Origin: Eubacterium sp. CAG:841
Lineage (GTDB): Bacteria > Bacillota > Clostridia > Oscillospirales > CAG-272
Direction: 5' to 3'
NCBI GenBank assembly: GCA_000437375.1
Contig: FR898222.1
Span: forward strand, 10,335-28,980
Length of the DNA stretch: 18,646 bases
Position 1 is the first letter of the stretch. Every line of letters starts with the position of its first letter. Below are positions 1 to 7,636 of this stretch, piece by piece. Below the pieces are notes generated by a model. It saw only the letters and a program-made list of their open reading frames with translations. It ran no database searches and was not told the origin of the DNA. Position numbers and translations under genes: made by a program.

Positions 1-734
1 GTCGTGTTTGCATTCGTATAGAATGTTGATCCCGGCTGATATGCCGCATAGGAAGCGGAAGAACTCGTTCCCCAGCCCTTGAAGGTGTATCCTGTGCGAG
101 AAGGCGTTGCGGTTGGCAAGGTTGCATTGGTGAAATGCTTTTTCGTGATACTCGACGGCGCACCCGAACCGCCATTCGCATTGAATGAGATGGTATAAGT
201 GCTTTCGTAGTAATACACCGTTGCGGAGCTGCTTTCCGATGAAAAGCTGCCCGAGACCGACGACTTAGACGGTGTATATCCGCTGATCGTCGGAGAGTAG
301 ATGGTGTAGCTTGAACCGCGCTTTCCGTAAGCGGTTTTGTCCACTGTCGCTGTTCTGCGCGATGCGCCGTACACATAATGGACGACCATTTTGCAGGCTT
401 TTTCATAGTAAACAGTATAACTCCCTGAGCCATGTCGAACATAGTTGGATGCGGGAAAGCGCCAAGAGATCATCTTTCCTGTTACTACAGAATCATTTGA
501 ATCTGATAAAACATAGCCATCATAGGACGGTGAGGTTACGCGAAGAGCTTCTCTGACAGTAGCTTCGGCATCTACCTGTCCAGAGTTCGTTCCTAACGTT
601 TTTCCGTCTTTGGTTTTATAGGTTATCGTGTAATTCATCGGGTAGCTGTACGCCGACACCGGAAGCGAAATGACCCCGACAAGCGTCATAACCACAAGGA
701 GGAGCGACAGAATTCTGATTGCGTTTTTCTTCAT
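1..734 (-). CDS. Secreted InlB/MucBP-type repeat surface protein, 3' end beyond window
   Basis: This reading frame has no stop before the window edge, so about 244 N-terminal residues are visible. The protein begins with a Sec signal peptide: Lys at 2-3, a hydrophobic core at about 7-25, and a likely cleavage after the VSA at 26-28. A MucBP-like segment follows at about 105-165, with repeated aromatic VYY/VHYVY strands. From about 168 there is an InlB B-repeat (Listeria-Bacteroides repeat) showing the hallmark FNANGG and GYTFKGW. Proteins of this kind are secreted or wall-attached adhesins or structural proteins. The ATG overlaps the stop of the preceding gene by four bases (ATGA), so it is the last visible gene of the Tad operon and a candidate pilus-associated adhesin. 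Any sortase signal would lie outside the window. The domain call is firm; the role is inferred. Confidence 0.85.
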   Translation of the reverse strand, partial: MKKNAIRILSLLLVVMTLVGVISLPVSAYSYPMNYTITYKTKDGKTLGTNSGQVDAEATVREALRVTSPSYDGYVLSDSNDSVVTGKMISWRFPASNYVRHGSGSYTVYYEKACKMVVHYVYGASRRTATVDKTAYGKRGSSYTIYSPTISGYTPSKSSVSGSFSSESSSATVYYYESTYTISFNANGGSGAPSSITKKHFTNATLPTATPSRTGYTFKGWGTSSSASYAAYQPGSTFYTNANT

Positions 735-1081
735 TCGCCTCCTCCTTTCACACCGGGGATAATGGCGACATCGCCGTCAATGCCGGGTTTGTCATCCCGG
801 CTCCCGTCAACGGGCTGTTCGACATCGATGTGGACATCCCCGGTACCGGGCTTGCTGTCATCCGGCTTGTCCGTTTCCGTTCCGCTATCCGAATCAATCG
901 GAGGGATTACGGGATCGGGATCATCCGGCTTTTCCGGGGGAGTGGTGATGTCAGTCGAAGGTTCCACGGGTTCCTCCGGCTGTTTGCCGTTTTTCACGGC
1001 AAAGATGATGACCGTTGCAACGATTGCCAGCGTGAGAAGCGCGACGACAACCATCGTAATCGTAGTTGTTTTCTTACTCAT
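731..1081 (-). CDS. Small membrane-anchored protein with acidic proline-rich tail (DUF6550-like)
   Basis: A 116-residue protein with a single transmembrane segment at about residues 9-29, followed by a low-complexity tail rich in Pro, Asp, Glu and Gly. Most of the protein would therefore be an extended extracytoplasmic stalk. I chose the ATG at 1081 because AAAGGAG lies just upstream; a longer open frame would overlap the previous gene without a good ribosome site. It sits 11 bases after the second pseudopilin gene, and its stop overlaps the start of the secreted repeat protein, so it belongs to the Tad operon. It resembles small proteins labelled DUF6550 in Clostridia elements, but I am unsure of that family name. 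The function is unknown; a pilus accessory or wall-spanning spacer is possible. Confidence 0.8.
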   Translation of the reverse strand: MSKKTTTITMVVVALLTLAIVATVIIFAVKNGKQPEEPVEPSTDITTPPEKPDDPDPVIPPIDSDSGTETDKPDDSKPGTGDVHIDVEQPVDGSRDDKPGIDGDVAIIPGVKGGGE

Positions 1082-1092
1082 ACAAGCTCCTT

Positions 1093-1572
1093 TCACTTGA
1101 ATTTGTAATAGCTCGAGACCGTTATCGGCACTTCGAGGCTTTTGTAGGTGTTGCCGTTCCATTTTATCGGAAAGACAACCGTGTATCTGACGGTTATGCC
1201 GAAGCCGTCACCTTTGAGAGATGTGACCTGCGGACGCATCATCACGCAGTTTCCGTTCGGGTAGGGGTATTCGGTAACTGTATCGCTTGAAAACCCGAGC
1301 TTTGCATAGGTTTTGCGAACCAGTCCATCGTAGTCGATATACCGTTCGGATGGCGCACCTTGTTTGATGGCATCGAACATTTCGGTGGCATATTCGGATA
1401 CCACACTGTCGAGTTTGGCCTTTACCTCCCGTTTCTGTATCTGCACCTGTGACAGAAGCCCCATGTACAGGATCAGAACCGAGAGCAGCATGGAAATGAA
1501 AACGACGATGACGCACAACCAGATGTACGCATCGCCGCTTTTGCTTTTCAGAGCTTCTTTTATGTGATTCAA
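1093..1572 (-). CDS. TadE-like pseudopilin / DUF4320-type membrane protein (second copy)
   Basis: A 159-residue protein with a short basic N-terminus, the motif SGDAY at residues 12-16, one long hydrophobic helix at about 17-40, and an extracytoplasmic beta-rich domain. This is the architecture of TadE/TadF minor pseudopilins. The SG(E/D)xY motif before the helix is shared with the next gene upstream and with the Flp-like pilin, and may be the prepilin peptidase recognition site. The best start is the TTG at 1572, preceded by a GAGGTGAGG ribosome site. The longer frame upstream lies inside the preceding gene, and the ATG at 1586 meets a stop after two codons. Its likely role is a minor pilin or assembly-priming subunit, inferred from operon position and architecture. 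Confidence 0.75.
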   Translation of the reverse strand: MNHIKEALKSKSGDAYIWLCVIVVFISMLLSVLILYMGLLSQVQIQKREVKAKLDSVVSEYATEMFDAIKQGAPSERYIDYDGLVRKTYAKLGFSSDTVTEYPYPNGNCVMMRPQVTSLKGDGFGITVRYTVVFPIKWNGNTYKSLEVPITVSSYYKFK

Positions 1573-1582
1573 GCGCCTCACC

Positions 1583-2050
1583 TCATTTCCAATAGACCTG
1601 CGACAGTCCGCTTGACGATGCCTTGAGGCTGATGGGGAGAACAAAATCCCCGAAGCCGAGCATCCGAAGCTGATAGGTGACGGTACAGATGATCCGGTCG
1701 CCAAGCTGTACTTTGCCGTTTGCATCGTATAGCTGACTTCCGTCAAAGGAATATCCGAAATCGATTCCGGTCTGCTTCTTCAGCTCGGCAGCATAACTGT
1801 CTACCGCGACCGTTCCGTTCAGTGTCGCATAGTCGGTTATCTGATCGGACACGGTCTTGAGATTCTGGTTCAGAGCTACCAAAGAAACAACATTGACGGC
1901 AAAGACAAGGACAAAGGCGACAATCATGACCGTGACTGCCACATCGACATACCCCTCGCCACTTTTGTTGTTAAGGGAAGCAAAGGCGCGCTTTCGGGCT
2001 TGAATCGGCTGTCTTTTGTTTTTTGATCTCTTCATGTTCAAGTCTTTCAT
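1583..2050 (-). CDS. TadE-like pseudopilin / DUF4320 family protein (first copy)
   Basis: A 155-residue protein with a strongly basic N-terminus (about residues 7-23), the motif SGEGY at 30-34, a hydrophobic helix at about 37-60, and a soluble extracytoplasmic domain. The layout fits minor pseudopilins of Tad systems, and the sequence resembles DUF4320 proteins from Clostridia. The ATG at 2050 overlaps the tadC stop (ATGA) and has GGAGG nine bases upstream; a second ATG at 2035 is possible but less well placed. It lies directly after TadC, where canonical tad loci carry tadE and tadF. The role is inferred from context. Confidence 0.8.
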   Translation of the reverse strand: MKDLNMKRSKNKRQPIQARKRAFASLNNKSGEGYVDVAVTVMIVAFVLVFAVNVVSLVALNQNLKTVSDQITDYATLNGTVAVDSYAAELKKQTGIDFGYSFDGSQLYDANGKVQLGDRIICTVTYQLRMLGFGDFVLPISLKASSSGLSQVYWK

Positions 2051-2919
2051 CCGAACAGCCCTCCGAGTGACGACAGCAGTGTCTGCCCAATCACCACCAC
2101 ATAGATCAGCATAAAGCATACGAGAAGCACCATCGAAAGCCGTTTGACACGCTTGGGGGCTTTGCTTGCTTCCGCTTTCAGTGCAGTGCGCTGCGCTTCG
2201 GCAAACTTGATGTTGAGAAGCGCCCAATAGACCGCTGTGTTGTCACCGTTCAGCGTGCTTTTCAGCCCCATCACAATGTCGGGCATCATGGAGCCACCGA
2301 CTCTTGCGGCAAGACGGGAGAGTGCGACTTCCGCTGTTCCCGAACGCATATCCGCAACCGTGATTTCCAGCTCTCGGCGGAGTTCCGGTCCGGCATTCTC
2401 TTTGAAATTGTCGAGGATGGTGATGATGTCCCGGCTTCGTTCCAGTGACTTTTCTATGGTGGAGGACAGCATCGGGAGATCCGCCTCGATTTTGCGACGG
2501 CGTTCTTTGATCCGGTTGCTGACCTTACGCGATTCGTTGACATACATCAGCACCGACGCACCGAGCGCAATCAGCGCAAGCAGCTTGGACACGAAGAACA
2601 GGGGGATGGCAAACAGTGTGACGAAGCCGGATTTTACAATGCAGTTTGCAATATACTGTTCCGGTGTCGTCGGCATGTCCGCCGTCCGCAGGTCGGCTTC
2701 CAGCTGCAGTCGTTTGTATTCGTTGATTTTCAGCTTGCCGGCAAGAGTTCCTGCAATCTCCTTCAGCCAAAGCTCTATCGGATTGGTTTTCTTGTTCTGT
2801 CTTTTCCCGAGGTTGTGCGTGGATTTGGAGACCGCGAATGACGGCACACGGAGCAGATCCGACAGAATCAGTCCGAGTCCCAGAGAGGCAACGGTTGCCA
2901 CAAGAATGGGTATGATCAT
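2047..2919 (-). CDS. tadC: TadC-like pilus assembly inner-membrane protein (GspF domain)
   Basis: A 290-residue membrane protein of the type II secretion F (GspF/TadC) family, which forms the membrane platform that works with the TadA motor. Hydrophobic segments are visible at about residues 3-20, 97-128 (two helices) and 262-285. A cytoplasmic helical domain lies between them at about 135-255, holding the family's LPMLSSTIEKSLE-like first helix. The ATG at 2919 is preceded by GAGGTGACAGCCT. The gene starts 11 bases after tadB and overlaps the next gene by four bases. Which of the two tandem GspF genes is TadB and which is TadC is assigned mainly by order. Confidence 0.85.
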   Translation of the reverse strand: MIIPILVATVASLGLGLILSDLLRVPSFAVSKSTHNLGKRQNKKTNPIELWLKEIAGTLAGKLKINEYKRLQLEADLRTADMPTTPEQYIANCIVKSGFVTLFAIPLFFVSKLLALIALGASVLMYVNESRKVSNRIKERRRKIEADLPMLSSTIEKSLERSRDIITILDNFKENAGPELRRELEITVADMRSGTAEVALSRLAARVGGSMMPDIVMGLKSTLNGDNTAVYWALLNIKFAEAQRTALKAEASKAPKRVKRLSMVLLVCFMLIYVVVIGQTLLSSLGGLFG

Positions 2920-2930
2920 AGGCTGTCACC

Positions 2931-3857
2931 TCACTTTCTGTATTCAATGGGCTTCGTGTATCGGAACATGAGAAGCCCCGTTATAATAATGGCGAATCCG
3001 CAGACCGCAAGCACGAGCTTGCCCGCAACCGTGTGCATGAGCGCATTGTACCAATCCTGATTCAGCGCGTACAGAAGCGGAATGTTGACAAGCACAAGCC
3101 CCGCCATCATGAAGTATTCGGTTCGCGCGGCATTCAGCACAACCTTGACCTCGGCATTTGCCTGGCGGACATCAGACAGGGCTTCCACCGTGGACATGAG
3201 CGACTTTTTCAGCGTGCGGTCATCCTGACACATGATCAGCGTGTCGCACCATCGCTCAAAGGCAGAGTTTTTCACCCGTTCCTTCAGGTGGCGAAGCGCC
3301 TGTTTGGTGTTGGAGGAGATCATCGTACTTTCCGCCACGAAATCCGCAAAGATTTCACGGATCGGCGGACGCAGGTTCGGGACGGTTTCCCGTACCGCCG
3401 TGATGATATCATCGGTGCGCAGATAGGCGGTTGTGGTCAGAGAGAGCGCGTTTTCGAGATCCTGCTGAATGTGATTGTTGTAGTAGCTGATTGTCCTTTT
3501 GGCATAGGCAAACGGAATCAGGGCAAAGGCAATGGCAAGAACGGGAATCAGGAACGCATTTCCGATGGCAATCGCCACGATGCATCCGATCAGCATCAAT
3601 AAAAGCGAAGACGCACACGCAATGGTGAACTGTCCGCCTTTGCCCGTTGTAATCAGTGCATCGCGGATGCGGTTCAGCTCGACGGTCAGTTTTCTGGATT
3701 TCTTTCTTCCTTTCTGCGCCAACACCTTGTCACGGAGCGTCTGCTTGGGGGAAACAAACTTCATCAGGTCTGTCGTGATCCCCTCGGGAGTCAGTCCGAG
3801 CAGACAGATGACGGCAATGACAGAGAGAAGAAAACAGATGAGATAGACATAGGTCAT
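2931..3857 (-). CDS. tadB: TadB-like pilus assembly inner-membrane protein (GspF domain)
   Basis: A 308-residue polytopic membrane protein of the TadB/GspF family. Hydrophobic segments lie at about residues 2-22, 77-98, 100-119, 247-265 and 279-299, and a helical cytoplasmic domain lies at about 130-245. The start is the ATG at 3857, which overlaps the stop of the TadA gene (ATGA) and has AGGAGG upstream. It sits directly behind the motor ATPase and ahead of TadC, the canonical order. With TadC it would form the platform through which pilin subunits are extracted from the membrane. Confidence 0.87.
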   Translation of the reverse strand: MTYVYLICFLLSVIAVICLLGLTPEGITTDLMKFVSPKQTLRDKVLAQKGRKKSRKLTVELNRIRDALITTGKGGQFTIACASSLLLMLIGCIVAIAIGNAFLIPVLAIAFALIPFAYAKRTISYYNNHIQQDLENALSLTTTAYLRTDDIITAVRETVPNLRPPIREIFADFVAESTMISSNTKQALRHLKERVKNSAFERWCDTLIMCQDDRTLKKSLMSTVEALSDVRQANAEVKVVLNAARTEYFMMAGLVLVNIPLLYALNQDWYNALMHTVAGKLVLAVCGFAIIITGLLMFRYTKPIEYRK

Positions 3858-5173
3858 TCGGCTTCTGCCTCCTTTCTGCCGGTACAAAAACGCCCGAGTA
3901 GCTCCTGCGGTACTCCCGATCTTGTCAGGATGGTGCAGAGATGCCCGGACGGCGGGTTGACTTTTTCAAAGTCGCCTTTGATGGTGAAATGCCCGTTTTT
4001 ATATTCGTTTTCCGTGATGTTGTAGCGGTAGAGACAACGGTATTCCGCCTGTCCTCCGGGCGCGACATACACCTCGGAGATGTCCATGACCTTACGGCTG
4101 TTGTCCTCGCACTTGTGCGCAAAGACCACAAGCGGAAACGCCTGACGCGCCTGACTGAGCGATACCTCCATGCCAAGCTCAAACCGACGCTGGCACAGGA
4201 GTGCGATTCTGCCGTGCGCCGCTTCACCGGGACCGGAGTGAACGGTTGTCACAACGGTATGTCCCGTAAGCGAGGCTTCCACGGCGGAGTTTGCCTCGGC
4301 ATCACGGATTTCTCCGACCGCCACAATGTCGGGATCAAAACGGAGTGCCGCAACCACCAGTTCTTCCTGCGAAATGTTGTAAGCGCCGTTGTCGCTCGGT
4401 CGGGAGAGTGTATGCACGACATTATTCTGTACCTCTCCGAAGCGGTTCCGTTTGACAAGAAACAGCTCGCGTGCGCCTGATTCGATGGTGTAGATACGCT
4501 TGTCATCGGGAATGCTCCCGAGCAGTGCGTTCAGAAGCGTTGTTTTACCCGAAGAGGTTCGACCCGCGACCACAAGGCTGACGCCGTATCGGACGCACAT
4601 TTCGAGGAATTCCATGATTTCCTCGGTAGCCATTCCGCTGTCAATGAGGCACTTGCGATCCACACGCTGTGGGTGCAAAAGACGAATGGAAACGGAAATA
4701 CCGCAATCCTCATCCACAACGGGACTCTTGATCGCCGTAATACGGGTATTGTTCGGCAGGTGTCCCTGCGCGATGGGCATGGCATTGTCGATAATCATGC
4801 CGCTGTGGTGCAGAAGGCGTTTGACAATATCGACCGCATGACCGGGCGAGTGGAAGTGTTCTTCGGTTTTGACCATTCTGCCGTCCGAGTAGGTCAGCAC
4901 CACATCGTCCCATGCGTTGACATTGATCTCATCGATGTCGGGTGCGCCGAGATAGGGTGTCAGGATCGAATATTCGACCATTTCGGAGTAGAGACGGTTG
5001 ATCAGTTCTTCATCGGTGAAGCCGTCCACCAGGTAGCCGTTGTCCAGCACAAATTTTTCGATATACGCCTTGAGCTGATCGTGTTTGTCCTCGTCCGTGA
5101 GCGCGGTGGCGTAGTATTTTGAGATATAGAGTTGTGTTTCTTCGAGTGCTTTCCAAAGGTCAGTCCGCGTCAT
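3854..5173 (-). CDS. cpaF: CpaF/TadA pilus assembly ATPase
   Basis: A 439-residue cytoplasmic secretion ATPase of the CpaF/TadA (type II/IV secretion, VirB11-like) family, the motor of Tad pili. An N-terminal helical domain (about 1-75) is followed by the linker/N2 domain. The Walker A motif GRTSSGKT is at 204-211, the Walker B-type stretch DPDIVAVGEIRDAEA at 280-294, and the His box TGHTVVTTVHS at 303-313. Length and motif order match the family. The ATG at 5173 overlaps the end of the TadZ-like gene by 14 bases and has a GGAAGG ribosome site. All catalytic motifs are intact, so the motor should be functional. Confidence 0.96.
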   Translation of the reverse strand: MTRTDLWKALEETQLYISKYYATALTDEDKHDQLKAYIEKFVLDNGYLVDGFTDEELINRLYSEMVEYSILTPYLGAPDIDEINVNAWDDVVLTYSDGRMVKTEEHFHSPGHAVDIVKRLLHHSGMIIDNAMPIAQGHLPNNTRITAIKSPVVDEDCGISVSIRLLHPQRVDRKCLIDSGMATEEIMEFLEMCVRYGVSLVVAGRTSSGKTTLLNALLGSIPDDKRIYTIESGARELFLVKRNRFGEVQNNVVHTLSRPSDNGAYNISQEELVVAALRFDPDIVAVGEIRDAEANSAVEASLTGHTVVTTVHSGPGEAAHGRIALLCQRRFELGMEVSLSQARQAFPLVVFAHKCEDNSRKVMDISEVYVAPGGQAEYRCLYRYNITENEYKNGHFTIKGDFEKVNPPSGHLCTILTRSGVPQELLGRFCTGRKEAEAE

Positions 5174-5921
5174 ACTCTACCACCTTCCTTGCAATCTCGG
5201 TGATACGGCTCTGAAACTTCTTGTCGGTGGTCTTCTCGTACAGTGTTCCTTTCTGCGCCTGTTCCTTGACCTGCCGACTGTACGGAAGCGTAAACGCAAG
5301 ATCCTTCAGATGGGATTTTGCTTCTTCAATCGGCATGAAAACATCTGCGTTCGGGGTGTTAAGCCCCTGTATCTGCTTTTCCGACTGATACTTGCTGTCC
5401 ACATACAGCGGGAGCTGTGATAGGTAGTAGCTGATGCTCCGCAGGTCGGGGGAGGCGAGACGAATGATCTGATCGGCAAGCTCTACGGCTGTGGAAGCAA
5501 GCGGATTGGATTCAAGGCTGCTCACGCAGTCCACAATCACATAATCCGCAAGCTCCGAAAGGCGCGCAAGCAGTTCTTCGGCTTTGGCGCGACCGAAACG
5601 CGGATAGGTGAATTTGTTCTCGCCGTCCTTGTAGCCGATAAAGCCGAAATTCTGACGGCTCTTGATGGTCACAAGGTTTTTGATGATTTCCTCCTTCTCA
5701 ATATCCGTCTTTGAGAGCGGAACACCGACCGAGCCGTTGTCCTCCGGCTTATCGTTCGGGAAGATGACGGGAATCATCGGGGTTTCAAGGTCTGTAAACA
5801 GGACGATGACCGTAGATTCGAAGTTGTCATAGATGGCGGTCGCCAGCTTTATCGCAAAGGTGGATTTGCCGGAGGCGGGAGACCCCCACACGGCAATGAT
5901 TTTTCCTTTTTCTGCTTTCAT
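5160..5921 (-). CDS. TadZ/CpaE-like P-loop ATPase
   Basis: A 253-residue soluble ATPase with Walker A GSPASGKST at 13-21, an aspartate loop (DLETP) at about 44-48, and a Walker B-like VIVDCVSSL at 128-136. This fits the ParA/MinD superfamily to which TadZ/CpaE pilus-localising proteins belong. The P-loop is unusual: the family's first lysine (KGGxGK) is replaced by SPA. I prefer the ATG at 5921, with GGTGG a few bases upstream; a GTG at 5930 would add three residues but sits too close to the ribosome site. It lies between cpaB and cpaF, the canonical tadZ position. The predicted role is positioning the pilus machine at the membrane. Confidence 0.82.
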   Translation of the reverse strand: MKAEKGKIIAVWGSPASGKSTFAIKLATAIYDNFESTVIVLFTDLETPMIPVIFPNDKPEDNGSVGVPLSKTDIEKEEIIKNLVTIKSRQNFGFIGYKDGENKFTYPRFGRAKAEELLARLSELADYVIVDCVSSLESNPLASTAVELADQIIRLASPDLRSISYYLSQLPLYVDSKYQSEKQIQGLNTPNADVFMPIEEAKSHLKDLAFTLPYSRQVKEQAQKGTLYEKTTDKKFQSRITEIARKVVEYDAD

Positions 5922-5922
5922 A

Positions 5923-6660
5923 TCAGCCACCCGCCTTCAGTACCTTGTCCTGCTCGGCAAGATATTTTGCGGCGGTTTCGCTGTCCCCGCGATATTCCAG
6001 TGCCACATGGAGAGAGCCGGTTTTATTGTAGAGCGAGAGAAGCTCCGCCTGTTCCGCATTCACAAGGAAGGTGATGGTGACGGGCTGCGTGCCGTCCTCC
6101 ACATCCTCGTGATCCACACCCTGCGAGGTCGTGGTCGTAATGACCTTGACATACTGCAGTTCCTTCGGCGTAAACGCGCGGTTTTCGGTGTTGTCATAGA
6201 CAATGATGCTGACGATATCGCCCGTGCGGAGCTTGCCGGAAAAGCCGTTGCCGAAGGACGGAATGGTGACGCTGATGGCTTTCTTGCCGCTGCCGAGGTT
6301 CCCAAGCAGGTCTTTTGCTGTCTTTTCGGTTCCGGTCAGCTTGTCTTTCAAAATGTAGTCCCCGGCATAGAGATCGCTCTTGGCGCACTTGCCGATGACA
6401 TCCTCGGTCTTTGTGACAAGCCCTTCGGGAAGGTTATGCCTGCCGACCTCCACCACAGCGACATCATCCGCACTGATAACAGCACCGGCTTCGACCTGCC
6501 GTACCACACGCACGATTGCCACCTTGCCGTCCGAAATGCGGTTGACGACCGGAGCAACTCCGAAGCAGATCAGCAGTGCCGCGACAATGCAGATGATGCC
6601 GATGACCGTGCGGTTGCCGATCCCGTGAGAGCCGGTACCTTTGTTTTCTTTCTTTTTCAT
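5923..6660 (-). CDS. cpaB: CpaB/RcpC-like SAF-domain pilus assembly protein
   Basis: A 245-residue protein with one N-terminal transmembrane segment (about 17-40) and a SAF domain at about 45-110 (QVEAGAVISADDVAVVEV followed by a YAGDYIL strand). The C-terminal CpaB/RcpC domain ends with the VTITFLVNAEQAELL helix. In diderms this family works with the RcpA secretin. No secretin gene is present here, which fits a single-membrane host in which CpaB acts at the wall. The ATG at 6660 has AGAAAGGAAAC upstream; a TTG at 6681 would add seven residues but has no better site. It opens the Tad machine operon, 25 bases after a strong terminator. Confidence 0.87.
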   Translation of the reverse strand: MKKKENKGTGSHGIGNRTVIGIICIVAALLICFGVAPVVNRISDGKVAIVRVVRQVEAGAVISADDVAVVEVGRHNLPEGLVTKTEDVIGKCAKSDLYAGDYILKDKLTGTEKTAKDLLGNLGSGKKAISVTIPSFGNGFSGKLRTGDIVSIIVYDNTENRAFTPKELQYVKVITTTTSQGVDHEDVEDGTQPVTITFLVNAEQAELLSLYNKTGSLHVALEYRGDSETAAKYLAEQDKVLKAGG

Positions 6661-6684
6661 GGTTTGTTTCCTTTCTGCCAACAG

Positions 6685-6716
6685 AAAAAAGCACCGTGAT
6701 GCTTCACGATGCTTTT
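6685..6716 (-). terminator. Rho-independent terminator upstream of cpaB
   Basis: On the minus strand a 13-bp stem (one G-U pair) with a four-base AGCA loop is followed at once by a run of Ts. The arms lie at 6704-6716 and 6687-6699 and the T-tract at 6685-6690. It ends the SpoVG-pilin-peptidase transcript just before cpaB, so it either separates pilin expression from machine expression or attenuates read-through. Confidence 0.85.
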
Positions 6717-6737
6717 ATTGGCTGATATTCGATTGTT

Positions 6738-6908
6738 TTAGTCTTCCTCGGGTTCTCCGAACAGAATCTGCATGAAATTCCGCCGTCCGTATAGCACGCG
6801 GATGATGTACACCTCGCCGTTTTCATAAATGAAAATTCCAAGATTTTTCAGATATAAATATTCGCTTTGTACTTCAAAGCGACAACGATCCGCAGGCGGA
6901 ATGTCTGC
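6738..6908 (-). pseudogene. Headless RelE/ParE-type toxin remnant
   Basis: After the TAA of the peptidase gene, 56 codons stay open in the same frame and end in a TAA at 6738-6740. The translation contains YENGEVYIIRVLYGRRNF followed by MQILFGE. This matches the C-terminal strand pair of RelE/ParE-family toxins, where an RVLYGRRD-type motif is typical. There is no ATG, GTG or TTG with a ribosome site ahead of it, and the N-terminal half and any antitoxin are missing. I read it as the 3' remnant of a toxin gene truncated when the peptidase region was joined to it. The family call rests on motif memory only. Confidence 0.6.
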
Positions 6909-7577
6909 TTATATAAAGAATGCCGCCATCACACTGACCGCAAGAAACGGGATCAGGGGATAAGAGTCCTTGTTGCTTCTGCCTTTTGCTTTGTTGTAGA
7001 TCAGCGTAAAAATGACCGAGGCAAGAAGTCCGACAAGGTATCCGCCCACACCGCGAACCGCACCGAGCAGAAACGCCGAAGCGGTTGAGAGCTTGATGTC
7101 AGCCCCTCCGAGTGTTTTGTGCGGGGGTAAGACTGCCATGGCAAGCTGCGGAAGGAAGACGATACCGGCTCCGAGAAGCATAGAGAGAATGCCGATGCGC
7201 GGAATGCTGCAGAGGGCAAGCGGAATCATGGCGATCCAAGCCCAATCTTCCGCCTTTCTCGTGCGGATGTCCGAAACCGAGGCATACAGCAAGAGATCGT
7301 AGAGGAGCAGTCCCTGCAATGCAACGAGGCTTGCACCGTAGCGGATAAACAGAAGTACCGCAACCGACATGGCAATACTTCCGCCGATTTCGGAGTACAG
7401 TCCTGTTTTGGCTTTCGCAAGGTAGCGGACGGTCAGTACCGAGCTGACTACTGCAAAGACTATAAAGCCCAGCAGAAACAGCACGGCTCTAACGGCTTCC
7501 GTGTTGGCGGAAACCAACTCATAGACTCTTGTCGGATCAATCGGCATCACCGGTGTTACCGGAGGTAAAATCATCAT
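6909..7577 (-). CDS. Prepilin peptidase (TadV/CpaA-like, A24 aspartic protease)
   Basis: A 222-residue polytopic membrane protease that would cleave, and perhaps methylate, prepilins at the cytoplasmic face. Counted from the ATG at 7577, the two catalytic aspartates of the A24 family are visible: one in VSDIRTRK (about residue 103) and one in GGADIKL (about residue 160, the GxGD-type motif in a GGAD form). Six or more hydrophobic helices surround them, and about 30 residues precede the first helix. The ATG has AGGAG at good spacing; the GTG at 7583 is too close to it. The gene follows the Flp-like pilin, as tadV follows flp in canonical loci. Confidence 0.88.
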   Translation of the reverse strand: MMILPPVTPVMPIDPTRVYELVSANTEAVRAVLFLLGFIVFAVVSSVLTVRYLAKAKTGLYSEIGGSIAMSVAVLLFIRYGASLVALQGLLLYDLLLYASVSDIRTRKAEDWAWIAMIPLALCSIPRIGILSMLLGAGIVFLPQLAMAVLPPHKTLGGADIKLSTASAFLLGAVRGVGGYLVGLLASVIFTLIYNKAKGRSNKDSYPLIPFLAVSVMAAFFI

Positions 7578-7602
7578 ACGCACTCCTTTCTTTTTGAGGT
7601 TG

Positions 7603-7628
7603 TGCGGGGACGGAAATCCGTCCCCGCA
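7603..7628 (-). other. Strong intercistronic hairpin after the pilin gene
   Basis: A perfect 11-bp GC-rich inverted repeat (7603-7613 and 7618-7628) with a four-base loop lies just past the pilin stop codon. It is not followed by a T-tract on the minus strand, so it is probably not an intrinsic terminator. A 3' stabiliser or processing element that raises pilin mRNA over peptidase mRNA is the likely role, as is common between pilin and machine genes. Confidence 0.7.
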
Positions 7629-7636
7629 GTCGGTAC

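Noticed and set aside
5833..6699. Plus-strand open frame of 288 codons opposite cpaB
   Set aside because: It mirrors the codon structure of the cpaB and tadZ-like genes, crosses the terminator at 6685-6716, and has no recognisable domain.
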